This document shows, piece after piece, positions 46,205-55,098 of a DNA stretch of 64,000 nt. Under the pieces are notes generated by a model, which saw only the letters and a list, made by a program, of their open reading frames with translations, was not told where the DNA came from and made no database searches. The position numbers and the translations under genes are program-made. The stretch lies in NCBI GenBank assembly GCA_001717545.1, contig CP017039.1:1426001-1490000 (forward strand), in the 5' to 3' direction. Every line of letters begins with the position of its first letter. The stretch's first letter is position 1. This DNA comes from Anaerolineaceae bacterium oral taxon 439. GTDB lineage: Bacteria; Chloroflexota; Anaerolineae; Anaerolineales; Anaerolineaceae.

Positions 46205-48616
46205 TTGGAAGCTTATTGTCTGAAATGTAAACAAAAGCGAGAAATGAACGATCCGGTCGCCGGATTCATGAAAAACGGAGCGCCGGTAACGAAAGGTACA
46301 TGTTCGGTCTGCGGCTCCAGAATGAACCTGGTGGGGCTGACTGACGCACATGCGGGGCTGGAGCGTCCGATCGTTGCGCCGAAGGAATCGAAGCCGGCGG
46401 CTAAAGCGAAGACGGGCATGAAACCCGGCTCGAAAAAAAATGTGAAAGCGAAAGCGGGAACGAAGGGATCCGCTTCCACTGCCGGAAAACGCTCTGCGTC
46501 GGCGAAGGGAAAAAAGCTCGTTATTGTTGAATCGCCGGCGAAAGCGAAAACCGTCGGTAATTTTTTAGGGAAGGAGTACGTTGTCAAGGCGTCGATCGGG
46601 CATGTTCGCGACCTGCTCCGGTCGACGCTATCGGTCGATGTCGACCATGATTTCGAGCCGACGTACCGTGTCCCGAACGAAAAACGGGCGCTGGTTAAGG
46701 AGCTTAAATCGTTAGCCGCGAGCGCGGATAAAATTTTTCTGGCGACCGATCCGGATCGCGAGGGTGAAGCAATCGCGTGGCACCTGAAAGAGTCGACGGA
46801 AATGGACCCGGGCGCGATCGAGCGGGTCGTTTTCCACGAGATTACGAAGCCTGCGATTGCGGACGCGTTCGCGAACCCACGGGAAATTGATATGAATCTT
46901 GTCGACGCGCAGCAGGCGCGCCGGATCCTTGATCGGCTCGTTGGTTATAAGCTGAGCCCGCTGCTTTGGAGCAAGGTCCAGCGAAAGCTCTCAGCCGGGC
47001 GGGTTCAATCGGTCGCGGTTCGGCTTGTCGTCGACCGGGAGCGTGAAATTGAAGGATTCGTTCCGGTTGAATACTGGTCGATTACGGCGGAGCTTTGCCC
47101 CGAAGGCTCGGAAAAGAAGACCTTTTTCTCCCGCCTGGTTAAGATCGACGGTGCGGACCCGGTTTTATCGACCGAGGCCGACGTCGAGGAGCATCTTTCA
47201 AAGCTCCGATCGGCGGCGTTTACGGTCGATTCGGTTAAGCGCGGCGTTCGCCGGCGCAGGCCGTCCCCCCCGTTCACGACGTCAACGCTTCAGCAGGAAG
47301 CCTCCAGGAAGCTGGGCTTTACCGCGAAGAAAACGATGGCCGTTGCACAGCAGCTCTACGAGGGAGTAGATATTCCCGGGGAAGGTTCGGTCGGTCTGAT
47401 TACGTACATGCGTACCGATTCGACGAATGTTTCAACGGAGGCGCAGCGCGAAGCGCGGACGCTGATCGAGTCTCGTTTCGGGTCCGCTTATTTACCGGCG
47501 AAATCGCCGGAGTACAGGACCCGGTCGCAGCGGGCGCAGGAGGCGCATGAAGCGATTCGTCCGACGAGCTGCCTCCGGCATCCGGACGAGATCAAGGATA
47601 GCCTGCAGCGCGATCAGCACCGCCTGTACCAGCTCGTCTGGCAGCGGTTCGTCTCGTCGCAGATGGAAGACGCCGTTTACGACACTGTGACTGTCGACGT
47701 GCTTGGGAAAAGCGAGGCGCGCGCGTATTTATTTCGCTCGTCCGGTTCCAGACTGAAGTTCCAGGGATTTTTAGCGGTTTACGAGGAGAGTCTCGACGAA
47801 GACGCGAAAAAAGAGGATATCGACGCGAAACAGTTTATTGAGGGCCTTGACGTTGGGACCGCGCTTAAGCTGATCCGGCTTCTCCCTGAACAGCATTTCA
47901 CACAGCCGCCGGCGCGGTACACGGAAGCGACGCTCGTTAAAGCGCTCGAAGAAAACGGGATCGGCCGTCCTTCAACCTATGCGTCGATATTAACGACGAT
48001 TCAGGCGCGCGGATACGTCGTTCGCGAGGCGAAGCGGCTTTATCCGACCGAAACCGGTACGCTCGTTACGGATTTACTCGTCGGAGCGTTTCCGGACGTT
48101 ATGAACGTTGGGTTCACGTCGGAGATGGAAGACGAATTGGATTCGATCGCCGGAGGAGAGGAGCAATGGCAAAAGGTCGTCGCGGAATTTTACCGTGAAT
48201 TTGAGCCTGCGCTGACCGCTGCGCTGAATAATTTACCGAAGACGAAGATCGAACCGGAGAAGATCGGGCGCGCCTGTCCTGAATGCGGAAAGGATCTGGT
48301 GATCCGAAACGGACGATTCGGAAAGTTCATTTCGTGCAGCGGGTTCCCCGGCTGCCGGTACACGGAACAGATCCTGGAGAAGATCGACGTCGCCTGCCCG
48401 AAATGCGGTAAGGATTTAATCGTTCGCCGTTCTCGAAACGGGCGGACGTTTTACGGCTGTTCCGGATATCCGGACTGCGACTTTACGACCTGGAAACGCC
48501 CGGTTCAGCTGAAATGCCCGAATTGCGGCGGGCTGTTGGTCGACCAGTCCCAGTCGAAGCTGAAATGCCTGGATTGCGGAAGCGATTTTGATAAGGAAAT
48601 CCTTGAAAAAGGGTAA
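46205..48616 (+). CDS. topA: DNA topoisomerase I with N-terminal DUF5679-type domain
   Basis: 803 residues from TTG 46205 (GAGGGG upstream). The first 45 residues are a zinc-binding DUF5679-like module (EAYCLKCKQKREM ... CSVCGSRM), followed by a Lys/Ala-rich linker (about 60-103). The TOPRIM domain follows (KKLVIVESPAKAKTVGNFLG, ATDPDREGEAIAWHL). The catalytic tyrosine is Tyr401 in LITYMRTDST. The C-terminus has three zinc ribbons (CPECGKDL, CPKCGKDL, CPNCGGLL). The enzyme relaxes negative supercoils. The N-terminal fusion is unusual outside Chloroflexota. Confidence 0.95.
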   Translation: MEAYCLKCKQKREMNDPVAGFMKNGAPVTKGTCSVCGSRMNLVGLTDAHAGLERPIVAPKESKPAAKAKTGMKPGSKKNVKAKAGTKGSASTAGKRSASAKGKKLVIVESPAKAKTVGNFLGKEYVVKASIGHVRDLLRSTLSVDVDHDFEPTYRVPNEKRALVKELKSLAASADKIFLATDPDREGEAIAWHLKESTEMDPGAIERVVFHEITKPAIADAFANPREIDMNLVDAQQARRILDRLVGYKLSPLLWSKVQRKLSAGRVQSVAVRLVVDREREIEGFVPVEYWSITAELCPEGSEKKTFFSRLVKIDGADPVLSTEADVEEHLSKLRSAAFTVDSVKRGVRRRRPSPPFTTSTLQQEASRKLGFTAKKTMAVAQQLYEGVDIPGEGSVGLITYMRTDSTNVSTEAQREARTLIESRFGSAYLPAKSPEYRTRSQRAQEAHEAIRPTSCLRHPDEIKDSLQRDQHRLYQLVWQRFVSSQMEDAVYDTVTVDVLGKSEARAYLFRSSGSRLKFQGFLAVYEESLDEDAKKEDIDAKQFIEGLDVGTALKLIRLLPEQHFTQPPARYTEATLVKALEENGIGRPSTYASILTTIQARGYVVREAKRLYPTETGTLVTDLLVGAFPDVMNVGFTSEMEDELDSIAGGEEQWQKVVAEFYREFEPALTAALNNLPKTKIEPEKIGRACPECGKDLVIRNGRFGKFISCSGFPGCRYTEQILEKIDVACPKCGKDLIVRRSRNGRTFYGCSGYPDCDFTTWKRPVQLKCPNCGGLLVDQSQSKLKCLDCGSDFDKEILEKG

Positions 48617-48646
48617 CGGGCTTAGCCGAGCTGATTGGAGGGATGC

Positions 48647-50617
48647 ATGATCGAATCATTCAAATCTTTCGCACGTAAATCGCCGTTAATCGCCGGAGCC
48701 CTGATCGGGGCGGTCGCCGTCGGGATCCTGTTCCTGATCGGATCGCTCCTGACCGGCCCGAGGACTGAATTTGGGAGCGCGGCAACGATTCTTAAGGAGG
48801 ACTACCTGCGGCTGGCGATCGACGAATTCGCACAGAGCGGCGATGGTGCGCGTGCCCGCTGGCGCTACGAACGACTTGGGAGCGAAGGGCCGGGCCTGCT
48901 GACGCTTTTGAAAAATGATCTGCTGACCGATCCTGCGACACTTTTGAATTTTGCGCGCGCGGTGGGAGACGACGTCCTGATTGCTGCGGAACCGGCGGCA
49001 GCGCCGCGTCCGGCGAACGGCGGATTCTCGGTTATCGGTTGGATCCTGACGCTGCTCGTGCTGATCCTGGCCGCGGGGTTCGTTTACCTGTTCCTGACCG
49101 ATCCGAAACGGAAGGCATCGGCGGACGCGCTGCGAGCGAAGCTGGAAAAAGTCTTTTCCCGGTTTTATCGGAAGTCCGCGCCGCGCGGCGACCGGCGGCC
49201 TGATCCTGAGGCGCCGTCGATTAATTACCGGGAGAACCCGTTTAAACTTCAGGATTATCCGCCGACGCCATCCACGGCAGCGCAGGGCATTCCGCCCGTG
49301 AAGAACGCGGCTTCCGTCGTCGCCGAGGAGCCATCACCGCGAGGCGGCTCACGGTCTGCTGCGGCGTCGCTGCCGGAGGACGCAATGCCGGAACTGACGG
49401 ATGTAACGGATACTTTGGCGTCCCAGACGGCTGAGACGGCTGTGAGGTCCACCGCTGGCGCGTCGGCAGCTTTTTTTCAGGATGTTCGCGAGGAACGGCG
49501 TGCGGCGCGCCGGACAGACAATGGATCGGTGACCTCCGTGGGGTCTTCGTCCGCTTCCCCGGATATCCCCGAGTTCCTGAAGGGCGAAGAAGCGGCGCTC
49601 TCCGAACCGGAGACTGCTGCGGCCGACGATCCCGATTTTTACGCGGAGGACCGGCTTCCAGCGGATCAGCTCCATTCGAAGCCGGACCACGAGTCATTCG
49701 CGTTTTATGAGCCGCCGCGTCCGGTTTTGGCGGGCGTGCCGGAGCCTGAGCCGGAATCGGGCGACGAAGCGGACGCCGGGTTCAGCCCTGCCTGTAACGA
49801 TGCTATGATCGATGATCAGATAGCCGACGATGACAACCAGGACAGCGATGTTCCGAACGACGATTTCCTGGAAGACGCAGGCAGCGGCGATGAAGCTGAA
49901 CCGTTCGCAGCGGATATGCAGCGCGAGGTTGGGAGGGGCGAGGAGCTCCCGCCCTGGGAAGATTCGCCGGCTGCCGGAGCGCAGGCGATCGACGCGATTG
50001 AATTTAAGCTTGAAAATCGTGAGAGCGGAGCTGCGGATGGGCGCGAACCAGCGCTGGAAGCGAAGTCTGATCCGGTGGAGCCGGCGCCGTCGGTCGGTTC
50101 GGAGGACGATTCGCTTCAGCATGACGGCGGCGAAAGCCTCCCAGAGTCCGTTCCGGAGCCGATCCATGTTGTGCGCTCGGATAACCTGAATCTTCCGCTG
50201 GTGCACTATAAAGCGGTCTATCGGTTGGGCGACGATTTGTTTGATGAGACGTTTTCGATTGATGAAATGGACGATGAGTTTATCGGCGAATGCGGGATTG
50301 GAATCGCGGAGACGATAAACTCGACCGAACCCAAGGCGGTTACTGCGTTCGAGGCGTGGCTTTTTGATCGTCAGGATACGATGACGCCGACGTTTTTCAT
50401 GTTGAGCGAATACGCCTATCAGCAGCCGGAGATGTTAGAGCGGCTGAAAAACAAGGGGCAGTACGGCTTGATGGAGGTTGGACAGTCGTACGTGATCGAA
50501 ACGTTTGCATTGAAAATGACGCTGACGATTCTGGAAATTGTTTATGGAACCGAATCGTCCGATCCGAAAAGTTATTTTGACCGCGTCGTGTTCGACGTGG
50601 AGGTCGTCCGTCGGTAG
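48647..50617 (+). CDS. Large two-segment membrane protein with acidic linker, function unknown
   Basis: 656 residues from ATG 48647 with GGAGGGA upstream. Two hydrophobic segments (about 14-36 and 126-150, the latter VIGWILTLLVLILAAGFVYLF) flank a short helical region. A long low-complexity acidic stretch with Glu, Ala and Pro (about 195-510) follows. The C-terminal domain (about 515-656) is well ordered, with HYKAVYRLGDDLFDETFSID, FEAWLFDRQDTMTPTFFML and SYFDRVVFDVEVVRR. No family recognised. It is directly downstream of topA and ends at a strong terminator. Confidence 0.75.
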   Translation: MIESFKSFARKSPLIAGALIGAVAVGILFLIGSLLTGPRTEFGSAATILKEDYLRLAIDEFAQSGDGARARWRYERLGSEGPGLLTLLKNDLLTDPATLLNFARAVGDDVLIAAEPAAAPRPANGGFSVIGWILTLLVLILAAGFVYLFLTDPKRKASADALRAKLEKVFSRFYRKSAPRGDRRPDPEAPSINYRENPFKLQDYPPTPSTAAQGIPPVKNAASVVAEEPSPRGGSRSAAASLPEDAMPELTDVTDTLASQTAETAVRSTAGASAAFFQDVREERRAARRTDNGSVTSVGSSSASPDIPEFLKGEEAALSEPETAAADDPDFYAEDRLPADQLHSKPDHESFAFYEPPRPVLAGVPEPEPESGDEADAGFSPACNDAMIDDQIADDDNQDSDVPNDDFLEDAGSGDEAEPFAADMQREVGRGEELPPWEDSPAAGAQAIDAIEFKLENRESGAADGREPALEAKSDPVEPAPSVGSEDDSLQHDGGESLPESVPEPIHVVRSDNLNLPLVHYKAVYRLGDDLFDETFSIDEMDDEFIGECGIGIAETINSTEPKAVTAFEAWLFDRQDTMTPTFFMLSEYAYQQPEMLERLKNKGQYGLMEVGQSYVIETFALKMTLTILEIVYGTESSDPKSYFDRVVFDVEVVRR

Positions 50618-50656
50618 GAAACAGCCTTGAAATCATAGTGACGCGGGGAAACGATG

Positions 50657-50710
50657 CGCCCTCCGATTGTCAGGCTTTACGTCCGGCGTCGGAGGGCGAT
50701 TTTATTTTTT
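50657..50710 (+). terminator. Terminator after the acidic membrane protein gene
   Basis: CGCCCTCCGA (50657-50666) pairs with TCGGAGGGCG (50689-50698), with a 22-base loop, followed by ATTTTATTTTTT. The other strand lacks a comparable T-run, so it serves the plus-strand gene. Confidence 0.8.
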
Positions 50711-50730
50711 TAATCTTGAAAAGAAGTGGT

Positions 50731-51207
50731 TTAGCTTTCGCGGATTTCAAGAATCTTGAATTTGATTTCTCCGTTTGGCGCCTGAGCAGTGACAACGTCC
50801 CCGACTTTCTTTCCGAAGAGCGCGGCGCCGATCGGCGAACGGAAAGAGATCTTCCCCTGAGCAGGGTCGGATTCCTGTGAGCCGACAATCCGGTATTCCT
50901 CCGGGTCTTCCCCGTCCTCGGCGATCAGGACGGTCGAGCCGATATTGACCGCGCCTTTTTCGCGCTGAACGTCGTCGATCAAAACGACGTTCCCGAGAAG
51001 CGTTTCGAGTTCACGGATCCGCCCTTCGGTGAAGGCTTGTTCTTCTTTGGCTGCGGTGTAATCCGCGTTTTCTGAAAGGTCGCCCTGTTCGATCGCGAAA
51101 CGCAGCCGCTTCGCGATCGCGGGACGACGATTATTCGTTAAATCGTCTAATTCCGCCTGCAGATCCTGCTGACCTTGATAAGTTAAATAAGTTGGCTCCT
51201 GCGTCAT
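50731..51207 (-). CDS. greA: Transcription elongation factor GreA
   Basis: 158 residues. The N-terminal coiled coil (about 1-75) carries the acidic tip GDLSENADYTAAKEEQAF, which inserts into the RNA polymerase channel to stimulate RNA cleavage. The C-terminal FKBP-like domain follows (ISFRSPIGAALFGKKVGDVV). GAGGAGAG precedes the ATG. Last gene of the minus-strand isoprenoid-HD-hydrolase operon. Confidence 0.96.
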   Translation of the reverse strand: MTQEPTYLTYQGQQDLQAELDDLTNNRRPAIAKRLRFAIEQGDLSENADYTAAKEEQAFTEGRIRELETLLGNVVLIDDVQREKGAVNIGSTVLIAEDGEDPEEYRIVGSQESDPAQGKISFRSPIGAALFGKKVGDVVTAQAPNGEIKFKILEIRES

Positions 51208-51231
51208 GATACGTCTCTCCTCTTGCTTGCG

Positions 51232-52386
51232 TTATGGAATAAACGAAGGATCGAACAGTTTTCGAACCTGACTTAAGGCGTAGCGATCGGTCATTCCGGC
51301 GATATAGTCGCAAATCGTTCGTTCAAGTCCTCTTTCTTCGATATTCTTCTGGATATGCGTCGGCAGCAGGCGCGGTTCTTTTTGAAACGTCTGGAAAAGC
51401 CGGGTGATCATCTGTTCCGCCTTATGTGACATGCGCATGACCCGGTAATGACGGTAAAAATTTGCGAACAGGAAGTCCTTCAGTTCCCGGTTCTGAAGCC
51501 GCTGCGTTTCGCTGTTACAGATTACATTATAAGGCAGTCTCTGTAACTCGTCTACTGATTGGATATGGGCTTCTTTAATTCTCGATTCGGTCGAGTAAAA
51601 AACGTCAGAAACGATATTATTCGTCAGTGCGTTGATGAGGCGATGCCGGTCGAGATCGGTAAACTCCGGACCGACCCAGCCGACCTGGTTGACCAGCTCC
51701 CGCCAGATCAGCAGATCGCGGCACTGATCCGGCGACAGAATACCGGATCGGAGCCCGTCGTCGAGGTCGTGCGCTGAGTAGGCGATTTCGTCCGCGGCGT
51801 TTGCGATCTGCGCTTCGAGTCCGCCGCGCAGGTCGGGCGAGTATTCAGCGATTGCGGCTTTATCGTACTCGGTCTCATGCTTCGCGATTCCTTCGAGCGT
51901 CTCGTAGCAGAGATTCAGGCCCGGGAATGCCTCATATCGGCGTTCGAGGAAGGTAACGATCCGGAGCGTCTGTTCGTTATGATCGAATGAGCCGAAATCG
52001 ATCATGAGGTTCGCCAGCGTAGCTTCGCCCGCGTGGCCGAACGGCGGATGACCGAGATCATGCGCCAGACAGATCGATTCGACCAGGTCCTCGTTTGCGC
52101 CGAGGGCGCGCGCGAGCGTCCGGCCGATCTGCGCGACTTCGAGCGTATGCGTCAGGCGCGTCCGGTAATAATCGCCCTCGTCGTTGACGAAAACCTGCGT
52201 TTTATATTCAAGCCTTCGGAACGATGTGGTGTGGATGATGCGGTCTTTATCGCGTTGGAACGGGCTGCGAAACTCATGCTCATTTTCAAAATGCTTCCGA
52301 CCTTTTGTGTCTTTTGATCGGAAGCCGTATGGCGCGACTGTGATTTCTTCGCGGCGGCGAAATGCGAGTGCGGATGCGTAGTTCAT
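51232..52386 (-). CDS. dgt: dGTPase-like HD-domain triphosphohydrolase
   Basis: 384 residues. The HD motif reads RLTHTLEVAQIGRTLA (about 78-93), then CLAHDLGHPPFGHAGE (about 107-122) with the catalytic His-Asp pair. QRDKDRIIHTTSFRRLEYKTQVF is the conserved N-terminal block. dGTPases hydrolyse dGTP to deoxyguanosine and triphosphate and influence dNTP pools; some restrict phages. It lies 24 bases upstream of greA and 43 bases after the isopentenyl phosphate kinase gene. Confidence 0.92.
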   Translation of the reverse strand: MNYASALAFRRREEITVAPYGFRSKDTKGRKHFENEHEFRSPFQRDKDRIIHTTSFRRLEYKTQVFVNDEGDYYRTRLTHTLEVAQIGRTLARALGANEDLVESICLAHDLGHPPFGHAGEATLANLMIDFGSFDHNEQTLRIVTFLERRYEAFPGLNLCYETLEGIAKHETEYDKAAIAEYSPDLRGGLEAQIANAADEIAYSAHDLDDGLRSGILSPDQCRDLLIWRELVNQVGWVGPEFTDLDRHRLINALTNNIVSDVFYSTESRIKEAHIQSVDELQRLPYNVICNSETQRLQNRELKDFLFANFYRHYRVMRMSHKAEQMITRLFQTFQKEPRLLPTHIQKNIEERGLERTICDYIAGMTDRYALSQVRKLFDPSFIP

Positions 52387-52429
52387 CTTAATTCCTCCTT
52401 ATTCATGCTGGTTCCGGCGTTCGTCAATC

Positions 52430-53233
52430 TCAGGCAGCGGTTATGATCGTTCCGGCCCGCTCACCCGACAGGGCCCGTTCGATTGCCCCCGGCTTGTCCC
52501 CGGAAAAAATCAGGGCTTCTTTCACGGTTCCGCTGCGGAGAAAACCGGCGACAGCGTCGATTTTTGACTTCATGCCTCCGGTTACGTCGGGATAAATCGA
52601 TTCTTTTACATATTGTAATTCGTAATCCTGATTAAGCGGAAGGGAAATTTCGCGGATCGGTTTTTCCCGGATTGGAAAGTCCGAATATATTCCATCTTCG
52701 ATTCCGGCCAGAAGGACGCGCGACGGTTCCTGGAGTCGTTCGAGTATCGCGCCGAAAAGGTCTTCTGTCGAAACGATCGTTCCGCCGCGGACAGAATCGA
52801 AAGCTGTATCGCCGAAGACGAGCGGGATCAGCCCGTTGTCGAACGCGCGAATTAATGGCCCCAGATCCCATTCGACGATTCTCCCGTCGGTGCAGCGGAT
52901 CCCGTCCATTGCGGTAAACGAGAGAACCGGGAGCCCAACCTCGCGCAGCGCGTCCAGGACGAGGCGGTTCAGCGCCGTCGCGTCTGAATGCACCTCGGCG
53001 AAGCCGCGCCATTCTTCGACGCTGTGAACGCCGGACCGGGTCTGGTATTTTTTGGCTGGAATATGACCGAACGATCCGGAGCCATGACCGAGGATCAGCC
53101 GGCAGTCCGTTCCGGCGTTCCGGCGGCAGGCGGCGATTTCAAGCGCAATCCGGCTGAGCGTTTCACGGCGCAGCGTTTTCGCTTTCGCTTTCTCGGTAAT
53201 CAGGGAGCCCCCCAGTTTCAGCAGCTGGATCAT
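52430..53233 (-). CDS. Isopentenyl phosphate kinase
   Basis: 267-residue amino-acid-kinase-fold enzyme that phosphorylates isopentenyl phosphate to IPP. The start is LLKLGGSLIT (4-13). The diagnostic GHGSGSFGH is at 49-57, in which His57 is the IPK-specific histidine that contacts the substrate phosphate. FGDTAFD and VTGGMKSKIDA are further active-site blocks. It overlaps the mevalonate kinase gene by 4 bases. Both belong to the alternative mevalonate pathway known in archaea and in Roseiflexus of the Chloroflexota. Confidence 0.92.
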   Translation of the reverse strand: MIQLLKLGGSLITEKAKAKTLRRETLSRIALEIAACRRNAGTDCRLILGHGSGSFGHIPAKKYQTRSGVHSVEEWRGFAEVHSDATALNRLVLDALREVGLPVLSFTAMDGIRCTDGRIVEWDLGPLIRAFDNGLIPLVFGDTAFDSVRGGTIVSTEDLFGAILERLQEPSRVLLAGIEDGIYSDFPIREKPIREISLPLNQDYELQYVKESIYPDVTGGMKSKIDAVAGFLRSGTVKEALIFSGDKPGAIERALSGERAGTIITAA

Positions 53234-54153
53234 AGGCGGATGATGGCCCCTGCGCGCGTGAGCTCTTCGGCAATCGTTTTCTTTTCGGTGTCGTTACGCG
53301 CTAATACGACGAAATTGCCCCCGCGCCCCGCGCCGGTCAGTTTTGCGCCAATTGCTCCGGCGCCGCGCGCGATCGCGAGGAACCGGTCAAGTTCGGCGCA
53401 GGATACGTTCAGCTCCTGCAGGAGCCGCTGATTCTCGTTCATCAACGCTCCGATTTCGTCGATCCGATTCTTGTGGAGGGCGGCTGCGGCGCGTTTGGAG
53501 ATTGATCCGATTGCGTCGATGATCGGTTTATTCCGCGGATAGTCCCGGCGAACGCCTGTAACGATGTCGATCGTACTGGCCTTAATCCCGGTATCCGCGA
53601 TCAGGATCGGCAGCTGTCCGTTCGAGCGGATCGGGCGGACGGGCTGGCCGCGGGTAAAGAAAATCGACTGCTCATAGGCGATCACCGTATTGTCGATCCC
53701 GGAGGGTGCGCCATGATAGATCTTTTCAATTTCGAACGCGATCGCCGATACCTCCGCCTCGTCCGGCGACAGTCCGAATCTCCGCGCAAAGGCGCGGATG
53801 ATCGCGACGGAAACCGCCGCGCCGGAGCCTAATCCGGCCGCGACCGGAATTGAAGACTCGATTTCAAGCCGGCCGTTCCGTGGGAGGCTTTTCCCGAACC
53901 GCAGGCAGAGCAGTTCTAAAAGCTTTCGCTGCGGATGCGTTTCCGGGAGCGCGTCCGGCGGCGAGTCCAAGCCGATCGATCTGGAAACGATCCGGAACCC
54001 GGGGTTTTCAGGACCGTCGATCAGCGCGGCGAACGCGCGCAGCGCGGGAAGCGGGATCGCGATTCCAGGCTGCCCATAGACGACGGCATGTTCCCCGAAG
54101 AGAATCGTTTTCGCCGGCGCGGAGGCGAATTGGGTAAGGCGGTTTTTATCCAT
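53230..54153 (-). CDS. mvk: Mevalonate kinase
   Basis: 307 residues from ATG 54153 (the open frame allows 54174). GHMP-kinase blocks are KTILFGEHAVVYGQPG (about 12-27), the phosphate loop ESSIPVAAGLGSGAAVSVAI, GAPSGIDNTVIAYE and the C-terminal GAKLTGAGRGGNFVV. It makes mevalonate-5-phosphate. A decarboxylase linking it to isopentenyl phosphate must be elsewhere. The start codon overlaps the end of the UbiA-type gene, and no ribosome binding site is evident. Confidence 0.92.
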   Translation of the reverse strand: MDKNRLTQFASAPAKTILFGEHAVVYGQPGIAIPLPALRAFAALIDGPENPGFRIVSRSIGLDSPPDALPETHPQRKLLELLCLRFGKSLPRNGRLEIESSIPVAAGLGSGAAVSVAIIRAFARRFGLSPDEAEVSAIAFEIEKIYHGAPSGIDNTVIAYEQSIFFTRGQPVRPIRSNGQLPILIADTGIKASTIDIVTGVRRDYPRNKPIIDAIGSISKRAAAALHKNRIDEIGALMNENQRLLQELNVSCAELDRFLAIARGAGAIGAKLTGAGRGGNFVVLARNDTEKKTIAEELTRAGAIIRL

Positions 54154-55024
54154 GAAAATACAGCGCGTAAACAACGATTGCGGCGTAGATCAGGAGCGTC
54201 GCCTGAAACGGACGGTCGGAAAGCAGGATTTCTTCCGGAGCGTCGCCTTCGTTCTCCTGATAGATCAGGTACTGATAGCGGAAGATCCCGTAGACGACGA
54301 CTGGAATCGTCAGCATCATCAGGTTGTTCCCGGGGAGCGTCGGGCCTGAGAACGTGTACAGCGAATAGGACAGGATCGTAATCGACGAAACGATCGTGAT
54401 CAGCTGATCCAGCAGGGTAACGCTGTACCGCGAGAGCGCAGGACGGACGACGTCCTTCTCGATATCCGTCCGGATCATCTCGCTCCGGCGTTTCCCGAAC
54501 CCCAGGAAAAGAGCGATCATGAACGTCATCAGGTAAAGCCAGGGCGAGAAAACCTTAACGCTGATCAGCGATAATCCGGCGATGACGCGCAGGATAAATA
54601 AACAGCCGATCAGGATGACATCGACGATGACCTCATTCTTGAGAAATTTCGTGTAGATGATGTTGATCGTGATAATTGCCAGTTCGGCTTGGAAAAAGCC
54701 GAGCGAGAGCTGGAATCCGAGGCAGAGCGAGACTGCCGTCAGCGCGAGGGCAAGGATAATGGCGTTGACGGGCGGAACCTCGCCGTTAGCGAGCGGCCGG
54801 TTTTTCTTTTTCGGGTGCGCCCGGTCGGCTTCAAGATCGTTCAGGTCGTTGAAGATGTACGTTGCTGCGTACAGCGCGCAGAGCAAGGCGAAGCCGGCGA
54901 GCGTTTTCAGGAAAGAACTCTTCAGGCGAAGTTGTCCGTCGAAGACGAGGGGAATGAAGATGAAAACGTTCTTTGCCCATTGTTTCGGACGAATCAATTT
55001 CAGATATGGTTTAATAACCGTCAT
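54146..55024 (-). CDS. UbiA-family prenyltransferase (decaprenyl-phosphate phosphoribosyltransferase-like)
   Basis: 292-residue membrane protein with about nine hydrophobic segments. The first Asp-rich motif is FNDLNDLEADRAHPKKKNRP (about 58-77), and the second is SEMIRTDIEKD. The HPKKKNRP form and the opening LIRPKQWAKNVFIFIPL resemble decaprenyl-phosphate phosphoribosyltransferase (mycobacterial UbiA) more than quinone or chlorophyll enzymes. It is the first gene of the mevalonate kinase-IPK operon, so it may use the prenyl chain made from that pathway. No Shine-Dalgarno site is seen; a -10 box lies 6 bases before the ATG. Confidence 0.82.
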   Translation of the reverse strand: MTVIKPYLKLIRPKQWAKNVFIFIPLVFDGQLRLKSSFLKTLAGFALLCALYAATYIFNDLNDLEADRAHPKKKNRPLANGEVPPVNAIILALALTAVSLCLGFQLSLGFFQAELAIITINIIYTKFLKNEVIVDVILIGCLFILRVIAGLSLISVKVFSPWLYLMTFMIALFLGFGKRRSEMIRTDIEKDVVRPALSRYSVTLLDQLITIVSSITILSYSLYTFSGPTLPGNNLMMLTIPVVVYGIFRYQYLIYQENEGDAPEEILLSDRPFQATLLIYAAIVVYALYFHG

Positions 55025-55030
55025 ATCCAG

Positions 55031-55036
55031 ATTATA
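55031..55036 (-). promoter_or_regulatory. TATAAT box directly before the UbiA-type start, possible leaderless mRNA
   Basis: The minus strand reads TATAAT with only 6 bases between it and the ATG (55024). Transcription would begin at or within the start codon. No ribosome binding site is seen and the -35 region is weak. Confidence 0.45.
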
Positions 55037-55098
55037 ATCGTTTGAGCCGATGCGGCTTGAAATCGGCCGAAATAAGACTTATCAGGACTGGACACGAT

